Source: Pseudomonadota bacterium (GTDB taxonomy: Bacteria > Pseudomonadota > Alphaproteobacteria > Rhizobiales > Beijerinckiaceae). From it: a stretch of 64,000 bases of DNA. A program made the translations under genes and the position numbers. The notes under the pieces were generated by a model. The model searched no databases. It was given only the letters and a program-made list of their open reading frames with translations, and was not told the origin of the DNA. The stretch covers positions 11,671-75,670 of the forward strand of contig JAEWKH010000002.1 in NCBI GenBank assembly GCA_023386155.1, written 5' to 3'. Below, piece by piece: positions 18,701 through 25,841 of the stretch; the first letter of the stretch is position 1, and every line of letters starts with the position of its first letter.

Positions 18701-20603
18701 CGACCTGCAGGGCTGTGAGTACCGACGATGTGCGGGCGAGATAGCGCACCGTTTCTTCGAGCGGCGGCTTCTCGGGAACGTGCGAAGAGGGGAAAAGATC
18801 TTCTTCCGCCAGGGCGTCCGTCAGATGCTGCTTGTCGGCGGCTCTCGCAACGCGTTCATCGGCCGCTTTCGCCGGATCGAAGATGCCGAGCGTCTGGCGC
18901 AGGTCGATGTCGAGGCCACGCCACCAGCCGGTGAAGGTCGGCAGGTCGTGGGTGGTGAGGACGGCAAGGGCCGGACGGGGATATTGCTGCGGCTTCCTGA
19001 AGGCGGAAGCGTCCCGCTCGAACGGCAGCACCCGGTAGCTGAGGACGCCCGAGGCCATGATGGCATCCGAGAAGCCCTCCGGCGCCGTGCCGAGATCCTC
19101 CGCGATCACGAGGCATCGGGCGCGGTGGCTTTCCACGCGCAGCACCGCGAGCATCGCGTCGAACGGGTAATCGACATACGCGCCCTGGGAGGCGGGTGCG
19201 CCGGAGGGAATCAGAAACAGCCGTTGCAGCTGGAACGCGTGGTCGATTCGGATGGCGCCGGCATGGCGCATATTGGCCGAGACGAGATCCCGGAACGCGG
19301 CAAGGCCCTGCTCCTCCAGGGTGAGCGGATTGAAGGGCGGCAGGCCCCAGTCCTGGCCCTGCGGACCGAGCGGATCCGGAGGCGCCCCGATGGACAGGGA
19401 CGGGGCATAGCGTTCCGGCGTCGCCCAGATCTCCGAGCCGCCGCCATCGGCGCCCACGGCGAGATCCCGGTAGAGGCCGATGGGAAGGCCCGCCGCCTGG
19501 GCGCGCCTGGCGGCTTGATCCAGCTGAATGTCGGCCAGCCATTGCAGCCACGCATGGAAGGCCACGCGTTCCGCATGGTCCAGGCGGAAGCGCCTGACGG
19601 CCACCGCGTGGACCGAGCGGTATTCCTCCGGCCAGTCGCCGATCCAGAACCGGCCCTGCTCCCGGAAATGCTCGGACAGGGCCTCGAAGGCGGCGTGCGC
19701 CTCCAGGGCTTCGCCGCCGGCACGCCGGAACGCCTCGCAGGCGGGATGGGCACCTGCCCTCCGGAAGTGCGCCCACAGGGCATCGAGAAGCGGACGCTTG
19801 AGCGCCCAGACCTCGGCGTAATCGATGAGCTGCGCACTCCGGAGCCTGGAGAGGCGCTCCTGCATGTCCGGTTCGTCGAGCAGCCGCTGAGCGCCGCTCT
19901 CGGCAAAGTCATCGACCGCTGCCGGATCGATATAGATGCTTTCGAGGAACAGGCGCGAGGACGGGGAATAGGGAGATATCTTGGCGCGGTCCGATGAGAA
20001 GAGCGCATGAACGGGGCTCAGCCCGAGGAATGCTCCGCCGAGGCGGGCGACGTTCTCAGCCGCGAGCCCCACATCGGAATAATCCCCGATGCCGAAATCC
20101 CGTTCAGAGCGCAGGGAATAGATCTGTGCCGCCGCGCCCCAGAGCTTTGTCTCTCCCAGGAAGGCGTCGGGCTCCCAGCAACGGGGTGGAGCCGCGATGA
20201 TCGTCGTCTCCCTGTCGCCGAGACGAAGCCGGTGATAGCCCATCGGCAGGGCGGGGAGGTCCAGGGCGGTTTCGCCCTCGGCGAGCCGCCCTTCATGCAC
20301 GGTGCCGTCCTCTTCGATCAGGATCCAGGCGGGCTGAACGGGAGCGGCGCGGAATTCGAGCGCCCCAGGCTTTTCCGCTTCGACGGTGACGGTCGCGGCG
20401 ATCGGGCCGTTCTTCACGCGTTCCAGCCGGGCGAGACTCTCCCGTGCGCCGGCCTCGGACGAGATGTCGAGCCCGAGCGCGACGAGCAGTGCTTTCCGTG
20501 TTTCCGGGCCTGTCCGAACGCTCTTGCCGAATGCGTCGGTGTAGTCGGAGGACATGCCGACAAGGACGGCCATGCGCTCCAGGAGAGCGTCCAGCTTGCT
20601 CAT
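15738..20603 (-). CDS. Fused 4-alpha-glucanotransferase / maltooligosyltrehalose synthase (MalQ-TreY)
   Basis: A single 1621-residue frame with two complete enzymes. Residues about 1-690 match MalQ (GH77), which shuffles alpha-1,4-glucan chains: Asp454 in AIRIDHAF, Glu502 in VIAEDLGT and Asp553 in TTHDLPT. Residues about 695-1621 match TreY (GH13), which turns the reducing end of maltooligosaccharides into a trehalosyl unit: ATYRLQFHKGFTFDDA at the start, Asp1025 in GLRIDH, Glu1053 in VVVEK and a later TATHDTKRGED. Both catalytic sets are intact. No stop or frame change occurs at the junction, a short linker near SRRNILAAPP. Its ATG overlaps the treZ stop (ATGA). Fused forms are known from some alphaproteobacteria. 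Confidence 0.93.
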   Translation of the reverse strand: MSKLDALLERMAVLVGMSSDYTDAFGKSVRTGPETRKALLVALGLDISSEAGARESLARLERVKNGPIAATVTVEAEKPGALEFRAAPVQPAWILIEEDGTVHEGRLAEGETALDLPALPMGYHRLRLGDRETTIIAAPPRCWEPDAFLGETKLWGAAAQIYSLRSERDFGIGDYSDVGLAAENVARLGGAFLGLSPVHALFSSDRAKISPYSPSSRLFLESIYIDPAAVDDFAESGAQRLLDEPDMQERLSRLRSAQLIDYAEVWALKRPLLDALWAHFRRAGAHPACEAFRRAGGEALEAHAAFEALSEHFREQGRFWIGDWPEEYRSVHAVAVRRFRLDHAERVAFHAWLQWLADIQLDQAARRAQAAGLPIGLYRDLAVGADGGGSEIWATPERYAPSLSIGAPPDPLGPQGQDWGLPPFNPLTLEEQGLAAFRDLVSANMRHAGAIRIDHAFQLQRLFLIPSGAPASQGAYVDYPFDAMLAVLRVESHRARCLVIAEDLGTAPEGFSDAIMASGVLSYRVLPFERDASAFRKPQQYPRPALAVLTTHDLPTFTGWWRGLDIDLRQTLGIFDPAKAADERVARAADKQHLTDALAEEDLFPSSHVPEKPPLEETVRYLARTSSVLTALQVEDASGELNQPNMPGPDAGHPNWRRRLSNTLEAVTAPGSLMSRLSVALAEEGRDARSRRNILAAPPPRATYRLQFHKGFTFDDAVKIVPYLAKLGISHVYSSPIQAAAPGSTHGYDIVDHSTVNPELGGEDGFRRFSETLKEHGLKLVLDIVPNHMGVGGKDNGWWLSVLEWGRLSPVAKAFDIDWERPGADGKLIVPSLGGLYGDVLEKGELQLKFDPAEGSFSVWHWEHRFPIGPATYPLVLDHAVAAMSDQAKASDLRLLTERLRTLADRTPTGDRASLPDEAERMKRDLARMVAASTGANKAIESAVAAINGVSGQPESYNILHRLLEAQAYRLRYWRVASSDINYRRFFDINTLAGIRVEIPEIFEKTHALIFRLVDEGLVHGLRIDHIDGLADPEGYCRALQQKVGPGFYVVVEKILEPGERLRPWPVAGTSGYDALNLIDGVLVDAGAGDSFERIYREASGLEGSYGDWLRQAKTDITEKNFASELEVLVADIKVIADADRRTRDYTVFSLRQALIEIITAFPVYRSYLRDAEPAAEDVRLIGETIQASQRSSSLPDRSVHDFIASVLLGRAAADPADLRRFRRRFQQLTGPVMAKSLEDTLFYRYGRLIALNEVGGDPGHFGLMPEAFHQANADRARHWPQAMIATATHDTKRGEDARARLLALSEMPEEWMQALALWRDTASPHLSEVDGAPAPDPNDRVILLQALLGAWPLELLERTDGGQLAAFQERMVEYLTKALREAKRHTSWVAPNEAYEGAALKLLRAALDPKNAFIEDFKPLARRLSLLGMLNGLSRTILKMTLPGVPDIYQGTEFWDFSLVDPDNRRPVAYKARIEALDSHASLESLMRHWPDGRIKQRILSLLLHDRTATPDLYAEGDYRPLSVDGRQGSHLIAYIRQHGDAALAVIVPRLWSALTNPESLAFDPAMWSDTTVALPHGRWRSVIEQDDILIDSDRQEIAGLMGSLPFAVLKRVGTGDAPH

Positions 20604-22420
20604 GCCGACGGCCCTTTCAGGACGATCCCCGACCACGGCGCGATGCGAAGGTCCTTGCCGCTCCGGTCGATGCCCGGACTCGACCAGAGTGCGCGGTCAG
20701 CGTCCTCGGTTCTCGCCGTCATGGGCGTGTCGCCGAAATTCGCAAGAAGGCGGAGCAGGCCGTCCTCGAAGGTCCAGGTCACGTCCAGCGTGCCTTCCGG
20801 TGAGACGTCGTATCGCGAGCCGCGATATCCGCTTACGAGCAGCGGGACGATTTCCGTTCGCCTCAGGTCGAGCAGATGACGGGTCCGTGACAGGATTTCC
20901 CGGTGCGGTGGCCGATCCATCTCCGACCAGTCGATCCTGGATCGCTCGAAGGTCGCCCGGTCCGTCGGATCGGGAATCCTCTGCGATGTCTCCGGATCCG
21001 CGAAGGCCTTGAAGCGCTTGAATTCGCCGCGCCGCCCATCCCGGACGGCCTTGGCGAGATCCGGCTCGCTCTCGAAATCGACGAAGAACTGGAACGGCGC
21101 CGACGCCGCCCATTCCTCGCCCATGAACAACAGCGGGATTTGCGGCGAGAGGAGAAGGATCGCTTGCGCGAGGGCGAGCCGATCGGGAGGGACCAGGTGA
21201 GACAGGCGTTCGCCGAAGGCGCGGTTGCCGACCTGATCGTGGTTCTGAAGGAAGGCCACGAAAGCCTGCGGCGGGAGATGACCCGACGGCTCGCCGCGGA
21301 TGACGCCATCCTTGTGTGGCGAAGGATCTCCCTGATAGGCGAAGCCCTCCGCCAGCGCCCGCCCGAGATGTTGGAGCGGCCTGTCGGCATAATCCTCGTA
21401 ATATCCCTCGTTCTCGCCGGTCAGGAGGGCGTGCCAGGAATTGTGGATGTCGTCCGCCCATTGCGCCGTGTGAAGCTTCGGCTTCCGGTCCTCGTCACGA
21501 TCGAGCCAGCGGGCCTGGTTCGCCTCGTTCTCGAGCACGAGATGGATGTGGCGGTCAGGGAACGTTTTCCGGATGCGGTTCGCCAGTTCCTCGATGAAGT
21601 GAGGCTTGCCGTCATCGATGATGGCATGGACCGCATCGAAGCGCAGGCCGTCGATGCGGTATTCCTCCAGCCAGTAGAGCGCATTGTGGACGAAGAAGTC
21701 GCGCACCGTGCGGCTGCCCTCGCCGTCCACATTGATCCCGGCTCCCCACGGCGTCGGGTGTCGCGCGGTGAAGAAGGTCTTGGCATAGGCGTGGAGATAA
21801 TTTCCCGAAGGCCCGAAGTGGTTGTAGACCACATCGAGGAACACCATGAGGCCAAGCTCGTGGGCATGCTCGACGAGACGCTTGAGGTCTTCCGGGCTTC
21901 CATAGGCCGAGTCCGGGGCATAGGGCAGGACGCCGTCATAGCCCCAGTTGCGCCGGCCGGGGAACTCGCCGATGGGCATGAGTTCGATGGCCGTCACGCC
22001 AAGCTCGCGCAAGGCTTCGAGCCTGCTCGTCAGGCCCGCATAGGTTCCCTCAGGCGTGGCCGTGCCGACATGGGCTTCGTAGAGGATTGTTTCCTCCCAC
22101 GGCCGGCCCGTCCAGGACGTATCCGACCACTCATAGGATTGCGGATCGACCACGAAGCTGAGGCCGTGAACGTCGTCGGGCTGGAAGCGGGAGGCCGGAT
22201 CGGGCACGACGAGACCGCCGTCGATCCTGTAGCCATAGCGGCTTCCGGGCCGCGCTTCCTGCGAGACGTGGCGATACCAACCTTCCCGATCCGCCGTCAG
22301 CGCATGTTCGTCGCCATCGAGCACGAGGCTCACCTCGCGCGCCGTCGGCGCCCACAAGGCAAAGCGAACACCGTCGGAGGTTATCTCAGCCCCAAAGGGC
22401 ATGGAGTGAACGCGCCGCAT
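20600..22420 (-). CDS. treZ: Malto-oligosyltrehalose trehalohydrolase
   Basis: Releases free trehalose from the maltooligosyltrehalose made by TreY. The 606-residue protein has an N-terminal CBM48-like domain, RPWEETILYEAHVGT, and a GH13 barrel with Asp262 (GLRFDAV), Glu297 (LVLENEA) and Asp395 (QNHDQVG). The frame is open to 22465, but the ATG at 22420 has GGGGA seven bases upstream and gives the family N-terminus (MRRVHSMPFGA). A GGAAC-N16-CGTT promoter at 22457-22481 would start transcription near 22450, making the 22465 start unlikely. It is first gene of the leftward trehalose/glycogen operon. Confidence 0.94.
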   Translation of the reverse strand: MRRVHSMPFGAEITSDGVRFALWAPTAREVSLVLDGDEHALTADREGWYRHVSQEARPGSRYGYRIDGGLVVPDPASRFQPDDVHGLSFVVDPQSYEWSDTSWTGRPWEETILYEAHVGTATPEGTYAGLTSRLEALRELGVTAIELMPIGEFPGRRNWGYDGVLPYAPDSAYGSPEDLKRLVEHAHELGLMVFLDVVYNHFGPSGNYLHAYAKTFFTARHPTPWGAGINVDGEGSRTVRDFFVHNALYWLEEYRIDGLRFDAVHAIIDDGKPHFIEELANRIRKTFPDRHIHLVLENEANQARWLDRDEDRKPKLHTAQWADDIHNSWHALLTGENEGYYEDYADRPLQHLGRALAEGFAYQGDPSPHKDGVIRGEPSGHLPPQAFVAFLQNHDQVGNRAFGERLSHLVPPDRLALAQAILLLSPQIPLLFMGEEWAASAPFQFFVDFESEPDLAKAVRDGRRGEFKRFKAFADPETSQRIPDPTDRATFERSRIDWSEMDRPPHREILSRTRHLLDLRRTEIVPLLVSGYRGSRYDVSPEGTLDVTWTFEDGLLRLLANFGDTPMTARTEDADRALWSSPGIDRSGKDLRIAPWSGIVLKGPSA

Positions 22421-22456
22421 CGAATCCCCGGAAGACATAGAAGAAAAGCACTTGCG

Positions 22457-22481
22457 AACGGGCATGTGAAGGCAATGTTCC
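22457..22481 (-). promoter_or_regulatory. Probable EcfG (general stress sigma) promoter of treZ
   Basis: Read leftward, GGAAC (22481-22477), 16 bp and CGTT (22460-22457) match exactly the EcfG promoter consensus known from Methylobacterium and rhizobia. The predicted transcript start is near 22450, about 30 bases before the treZ ATG. Trehalose synthesis is a known target of the PhyR-EcfG stress response in this group; its action here is inferred. Confidence 0.6.
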
Positions 22482-22568
22482 AGCCCGGATCAAAAAAACA
22501 GCCAAGCTCGCATTCGTGCAACGATTGCCGCGCTGTTCCGAGGCGTATGGTCTCGCTGTCAGAGCTAG

Positions 22569-22618
22569 TCAGAAATTTTCTGAAATTTCGTCGGAACCTT
22601 CTCGAGGGGAAGCGAGTT
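22569..22618 (+). promoter_or_regulatory. Candidate operator and weak EcfG-like promoter of the second glycogen synthase
   Basis: TCAGAAATTTTCTGA (22569-22583) has perfect 7-bp arms around one base. Just downstream, GGAAC (22593-22597), 17 bp and AGTT (22615-22618) match the EcfG consensus with one mismatch. A start near 22625 would leave a leader of about 50 bases before the ATG at 22677. Both elements lie in the 256-bp divergent region shared with treZ. Confidence 0.35.
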
Positions 22619-22676
22619 AGACAGCGCGACTGCCTATGGCGCGGGGGTCGCTGGGGATCGCGCTAGCTGAGCGAAC

Positions 22677-24203
22677 ATGCTGGAATCATTTCAACTGGAA
22701 GCCCATGCGGCCTTCCCGCCGGTGGCGCATGCCGAACTAGACGGCAGGGTCCAGCCGTCCATTTCCGTCAGGCGACGGCAGTCCATCCTTTTCGTCACAT
22801 CGGAGATCGCCGACTACATCAAGGCAGGGGGCCTTGGTGAAGTGTCCGCTGCGCTTCCGCGTGCGCTCCGTCATCATTACGATGTGCGCATCCTGATCCC
22901 AGGCTACCGTCAGGTCCTGTCGCAGATCGGTCCGGTGGAGGAAGTCGCGCGCTTGCCGGCCTCCTTCGGAATCCCTGCCTGCGGCTTGGGACGTTGCGCG
23001 ACGCGGGACGGCTTGACGGTTTACGTTCTTCTCTGCCCCGAACTCTATGAACGCGACGGTTCGCCTTATGTCGACCGCTACGGTTCAGACTGGGCCGACA
23101 ACGACATTCGGTTCGCGCGGCTCGGTCTTGCGGCAGCCGAGATTGCCTGCGGCAACGGCGACCGGCTGTGGCGCGCGGATCTTCTTCACCTCAACGACTG
23201 GCCGTCGGGCCTTGCATCCGCCTACCTCGCCTGGCGCGGACAGCGCATTCCGTCGATCCTGACCATTCACAACCTTGCCTATCAGGGGAACTTCGAGCGT
23301 AACCGCCTGTCCCATCTCGGGATTCCCGATGCCGCGTTCCAGATCAACGGTGTCGAGTTCTATGGCAAGCTCTCCTTCCTGAAGGCGGGCATCTACTACT
23401 CGTCCCACATCACGACGGTCAGCTCCACCTATGCCCGTGAGATCACCCGGCCGGAATTCGGCTGCGGGCTCGACGGATTGCTTCGGATGCGTGCGGAGCA
23501 GGGGCGGCTGGACGGCATCATCAACGGGATCGACGAGAGCTGGGACCCGAGCCGGGATCCCTATCTCGTGAGCCCGTTCTCAGCGGAAAACTGCCGAGGC
23601 AAGAGCGCCAACGCCCGCAACGTGCGCGAGAACTTCGGTCTCGCCCTGTCGAACGGGCCGCTCTTCGCCGTGGTGTCCCGCCTCGTTCACCAGAAGGGTG
23701 TCGATCTTGCCATTTCGGCGGCGGAAACCATTGTGTCCGAGGGCGGGCAGATCGCCGTCATCGGTCAGGGCGAGTCCCGTTTCGAGTCCGAGCTCCAGGC
23801 GCTTGAAAACCGCCATCCCGGATCCGTCGGCGTGAAGATCGGCTATGACGAGGGAGCTGCGCGACGCATGTATGCAGGCAGCGACTTCCTTCTCATGCCT
23901 TCGCGCTTCGAGCCTTGCGGCCTGAGCCAGATGTATGCGCAAAGGTTCGGCTCGCTGCCGATCGCGCATAAGACGGGCGGCCTTGCCGACACCATCGAGG
24001 ATGGCGTCAATGGCTTCCTCTTCGGCGAGCCTTCGCTCAACCGGTTCAAGGATGCGATCAGGAGAGGACTCGAGGCATTCCGCTCTCGCTCACGTCTCAC
24101 AGCCATGCGCCGAGCCGCGATGCAGCGCCCGCATGGATGGGATCGCTCCGCGTCCCGATATCAGGAAGTGTATGAGCGGGCGCATCGGGCGGCACTCGCG
24201 TGA
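22677..24203 (+). CDS. glgA: Second glycogen synthase (GT5)
   Basis: A 508-residue paralogue of the glycogen synthase at 9586-11031. It keeps the GT5 motifs: KAGGLGEVSAALP (Ala replaces Thr in KTGG), NDWPSGL, the KGVD turn after VSRLVHQ, and SRFEPCGLSQ near the C-terminus. It carries an N-terminal extension of about 35 residues before the first beta strand (SILFVTSE). The start has only a weak ribosome binding site. It is divergent from treZ and may share stress control. In organisms with two copies, one often acts with another branch or primer; which role applies here is not visible. Confidence 0.92.
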   Translation: MLESFQLEAHAAFPPVAHAELDGRVQPSISVRRRQSILFVTSEIADYIKAGGLGEVSAALPRALRHHYDVRILIPGYRQVLSQIGPVEEVARLPASFGIPACGLGRCATRDGLTVYVLLCPELYERDGSPYVDRYGSDWADNDIRFARLGLAAAEIACGNGDRLWRADLLHLNDWPSGLASAYLAWRGQRIPSILTIHNLAYQGNFERNRLSHLGIPDAAFQINGVEFYGKLSFLKAGIYYSSHITTVSSTYAREITRPEFGCGLDGLLRMRAEQGRLDGIINGIDESWDPSRDPYLVSPFSAENCRGKSANARNVRENFGLALSNGPLFAVVSRLVHQKGVDLAISAAETIVSEGGQIAVIGQGESRFESELQALENRHPGSVGVKIGYDEGAARRMYAGSDFLLMPSRFEPCGLSQMYAQRFGSLPIAHKTGGLADTIEDGVNGFLFGEPSLNRFKDAIRRGLEAFRSRSRLTAMRRAAMQRPHGWDRSASRYQEVYERAHRAALA

Positions 24204-24234
24204 CGTCTCCGTCGCTGCGCTGAACGGGTGTGCT

Positions 24235-24262
24235 GGCTGAACGCCGGTTCAGCCCATTTTTC
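24235..24262 (+). terminator. Intrinsic terminator of the second glycogen synthase gene
   Basis: GGCTGAAC, loop GCCG, GTTCAGCC forms a perfect 8-bp stem (24235-24254), followed by CATTTTTCG. It starts 31 bp after the stop codon at 24203 and precedes the urea transporter promoter. Confidence 0.65.
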
Positions 24263-24418
24263 GTTCAGCGAGGCCTGTCTCCGATCTTTCCTGTCACGAT
24301 GTTGCAGCCTTATTCTTAAGCCTCTGCCGCTTTTTCGAGCAAAACGCGCGCGGGTGCGTTTCCGCCGCTCCTCGACCCGGCGTCTCACCTCTCAGCAAAG
24401 AGACGGGGCCGGCGCCGC

Positions 24419-24434
24419 TGGCATGGTTCTTGCC
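24419..24434 (+). promoter_or_regulatory. Sigma-54 (-24/-12) promoter of the urt-ure genes
   Basis: TGGCATGGTTCTTGCC matches the RpoN consensus TGGCAY-R-N4-TTGCW, with GG and GC correctly spaced and only the last base off. It lies 49 bp before the urtA ATG. Nitrogen-regulated urea transport under RpoN/NtrC is well known in proteobacteria. A weak NtrC-like half match (TGCGCT-N5-GGTGTG, 24216-24232) lies about 190 bp upstream. Confidence 0.65.
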
Positions 24435-24483
24435 TCATGTCCCGGCGCTGGACCTGAAACAGGACAGTCAAGGGAGAGGACCT

Positions 24484-25772
24484 ATGTCGATGTTGAATTT
24501 GACACGTAGACACCTGATGGCGCTGGCATCCGCCGCGCTGGTTTCCGGCGCGGCGATGGGAACGGCGCAGGCGCAGGAGACCATCAAGGTCGGCGTTCTG
24601 CACTCTCTGTCCGGCACGATGGCGATCAGCGAGACGACGCTGAAGGACGTCATGCTGATGCTCATCGAGGAGCAGAACAAGAAGGGCGGTCTGCTCGGCA
24701 AGAAGCTTGAGGCCGTCGTGGTCGATCCGGCTTCCAACTGGCCTCTCTTCGCCGAGAAGGCGCGAGAGTTGATCAGCCAGAACAAGGTTTCGGCGGTGTT
24801 CGGGTGCTGGACGTCGGTGTCCCGCAAATCCGTGCTGCCCGTGTTCAAGGAACTCAACAGCATTCTCTTCTATCCGGTGCAGTATGAGGGCGAGGAGAGC
24901 GAGCGGAACGTGTTCTACACGGGCGCCGCGCCGAACCAGCAGGCCATCCCGGCCGTCGACTATCTCGCCAAGGAAGAAAAGGTCGAGCGCTGGGTTCTCG
25001 CCGGCACGGACTACGTCTATCCCCGCACGACCAACAAGATTCTCGAGGCCTATCTGAAGTCCAAGGGCGTGAAGGCCGAGGACATCATGATCAACTACAC
25101 GCCGTTCGGGCATTCCGACTGGCAGACCATCGTGGCCGACATCAAGAAGTTCGGCTCGGCCGGCAAGAAGACGGCCGTGGTCTCCACCATCAACGGCGAT
25201 GCCAACGTGCCATTCTACAAGGAACTCGCTAATCAGGGCGTCAAGGCGACGGACATTCCGGTGGTGGCCTTCTCCGTCGGCGAGGAGGAGCTTGCCGGCA
25301 TCGACACAAAGCCTCTCGTCGGCCATCTGGCTGCCTGGAACTACTTCCAGTCCATCGATACGCCCGAGAACAAGGCGTTCATCGAGAAGTGGAAAGCCTT
25401 CACCAAGAACGACAAGCGTGTGACCAACGACCCGATGGAAGCTCATGTGATCGGCTTCAACATGTGGGTGAAGGCGGTCGAGAAGGCCGGAGCACGGATC
25501 CTGACAAGGTGATCGATGCCATCGTCGGCGTCGAGGTTCCGAACCTGACGGGCGGCGTCTCCAAGATGCTCCCGAACCACCACATCACCAAGCCGGTGCT
25601 CATCGGCGAGATCAAGGAAGACGGGCAGTTCGAGACGGTGTCGCAGACCGACGCGCTCGTGCCGGGCGATGCCTGGTCCAAATATCTCGACGGATCGAAG
25701 GATCTGATTGCCGACTGGAAGGATCTCAAGTGCGGCAACTACAACACCGTCACGAAGAAGTGCGGCGCCTGA
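24484..25772 (+). pseudogene. urtA: Urea ABC transporter substrate-binding protein, frameshifted
   Basis: The periplasmic urea-binding protein of UrtABCDE. The first frame (24484-25512) has an N-terminal export signal with twin arginines (LTRRHLMALASAALVSG) and the family sequence through NMWVKAVEKAG, then runs into ARILTR and stops after 342 residues. The family sequence continues in the +1 frame (STDPDKVIDAIVGVEVPNLTGGVS onward) to 25772. Adding one base near 25489-25492 would restore a normal protein of about 429 residues. The last 85 or so residues form part of the ligand-binding fold, so the truncated form is probably inactive. It may be a sequencing error, since the rest of the operon is intact. 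The ribosome binding site AGGGAGAGG is strong. Confidence 0.88.
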
Positions 25773-25841
25773 TGTGAGCGCGTGACGCAACGAGGGCGGC
25801 CCGCAGCCGTCCTCGCCCATCCTCTGTCCGAAGTCGTTTGC

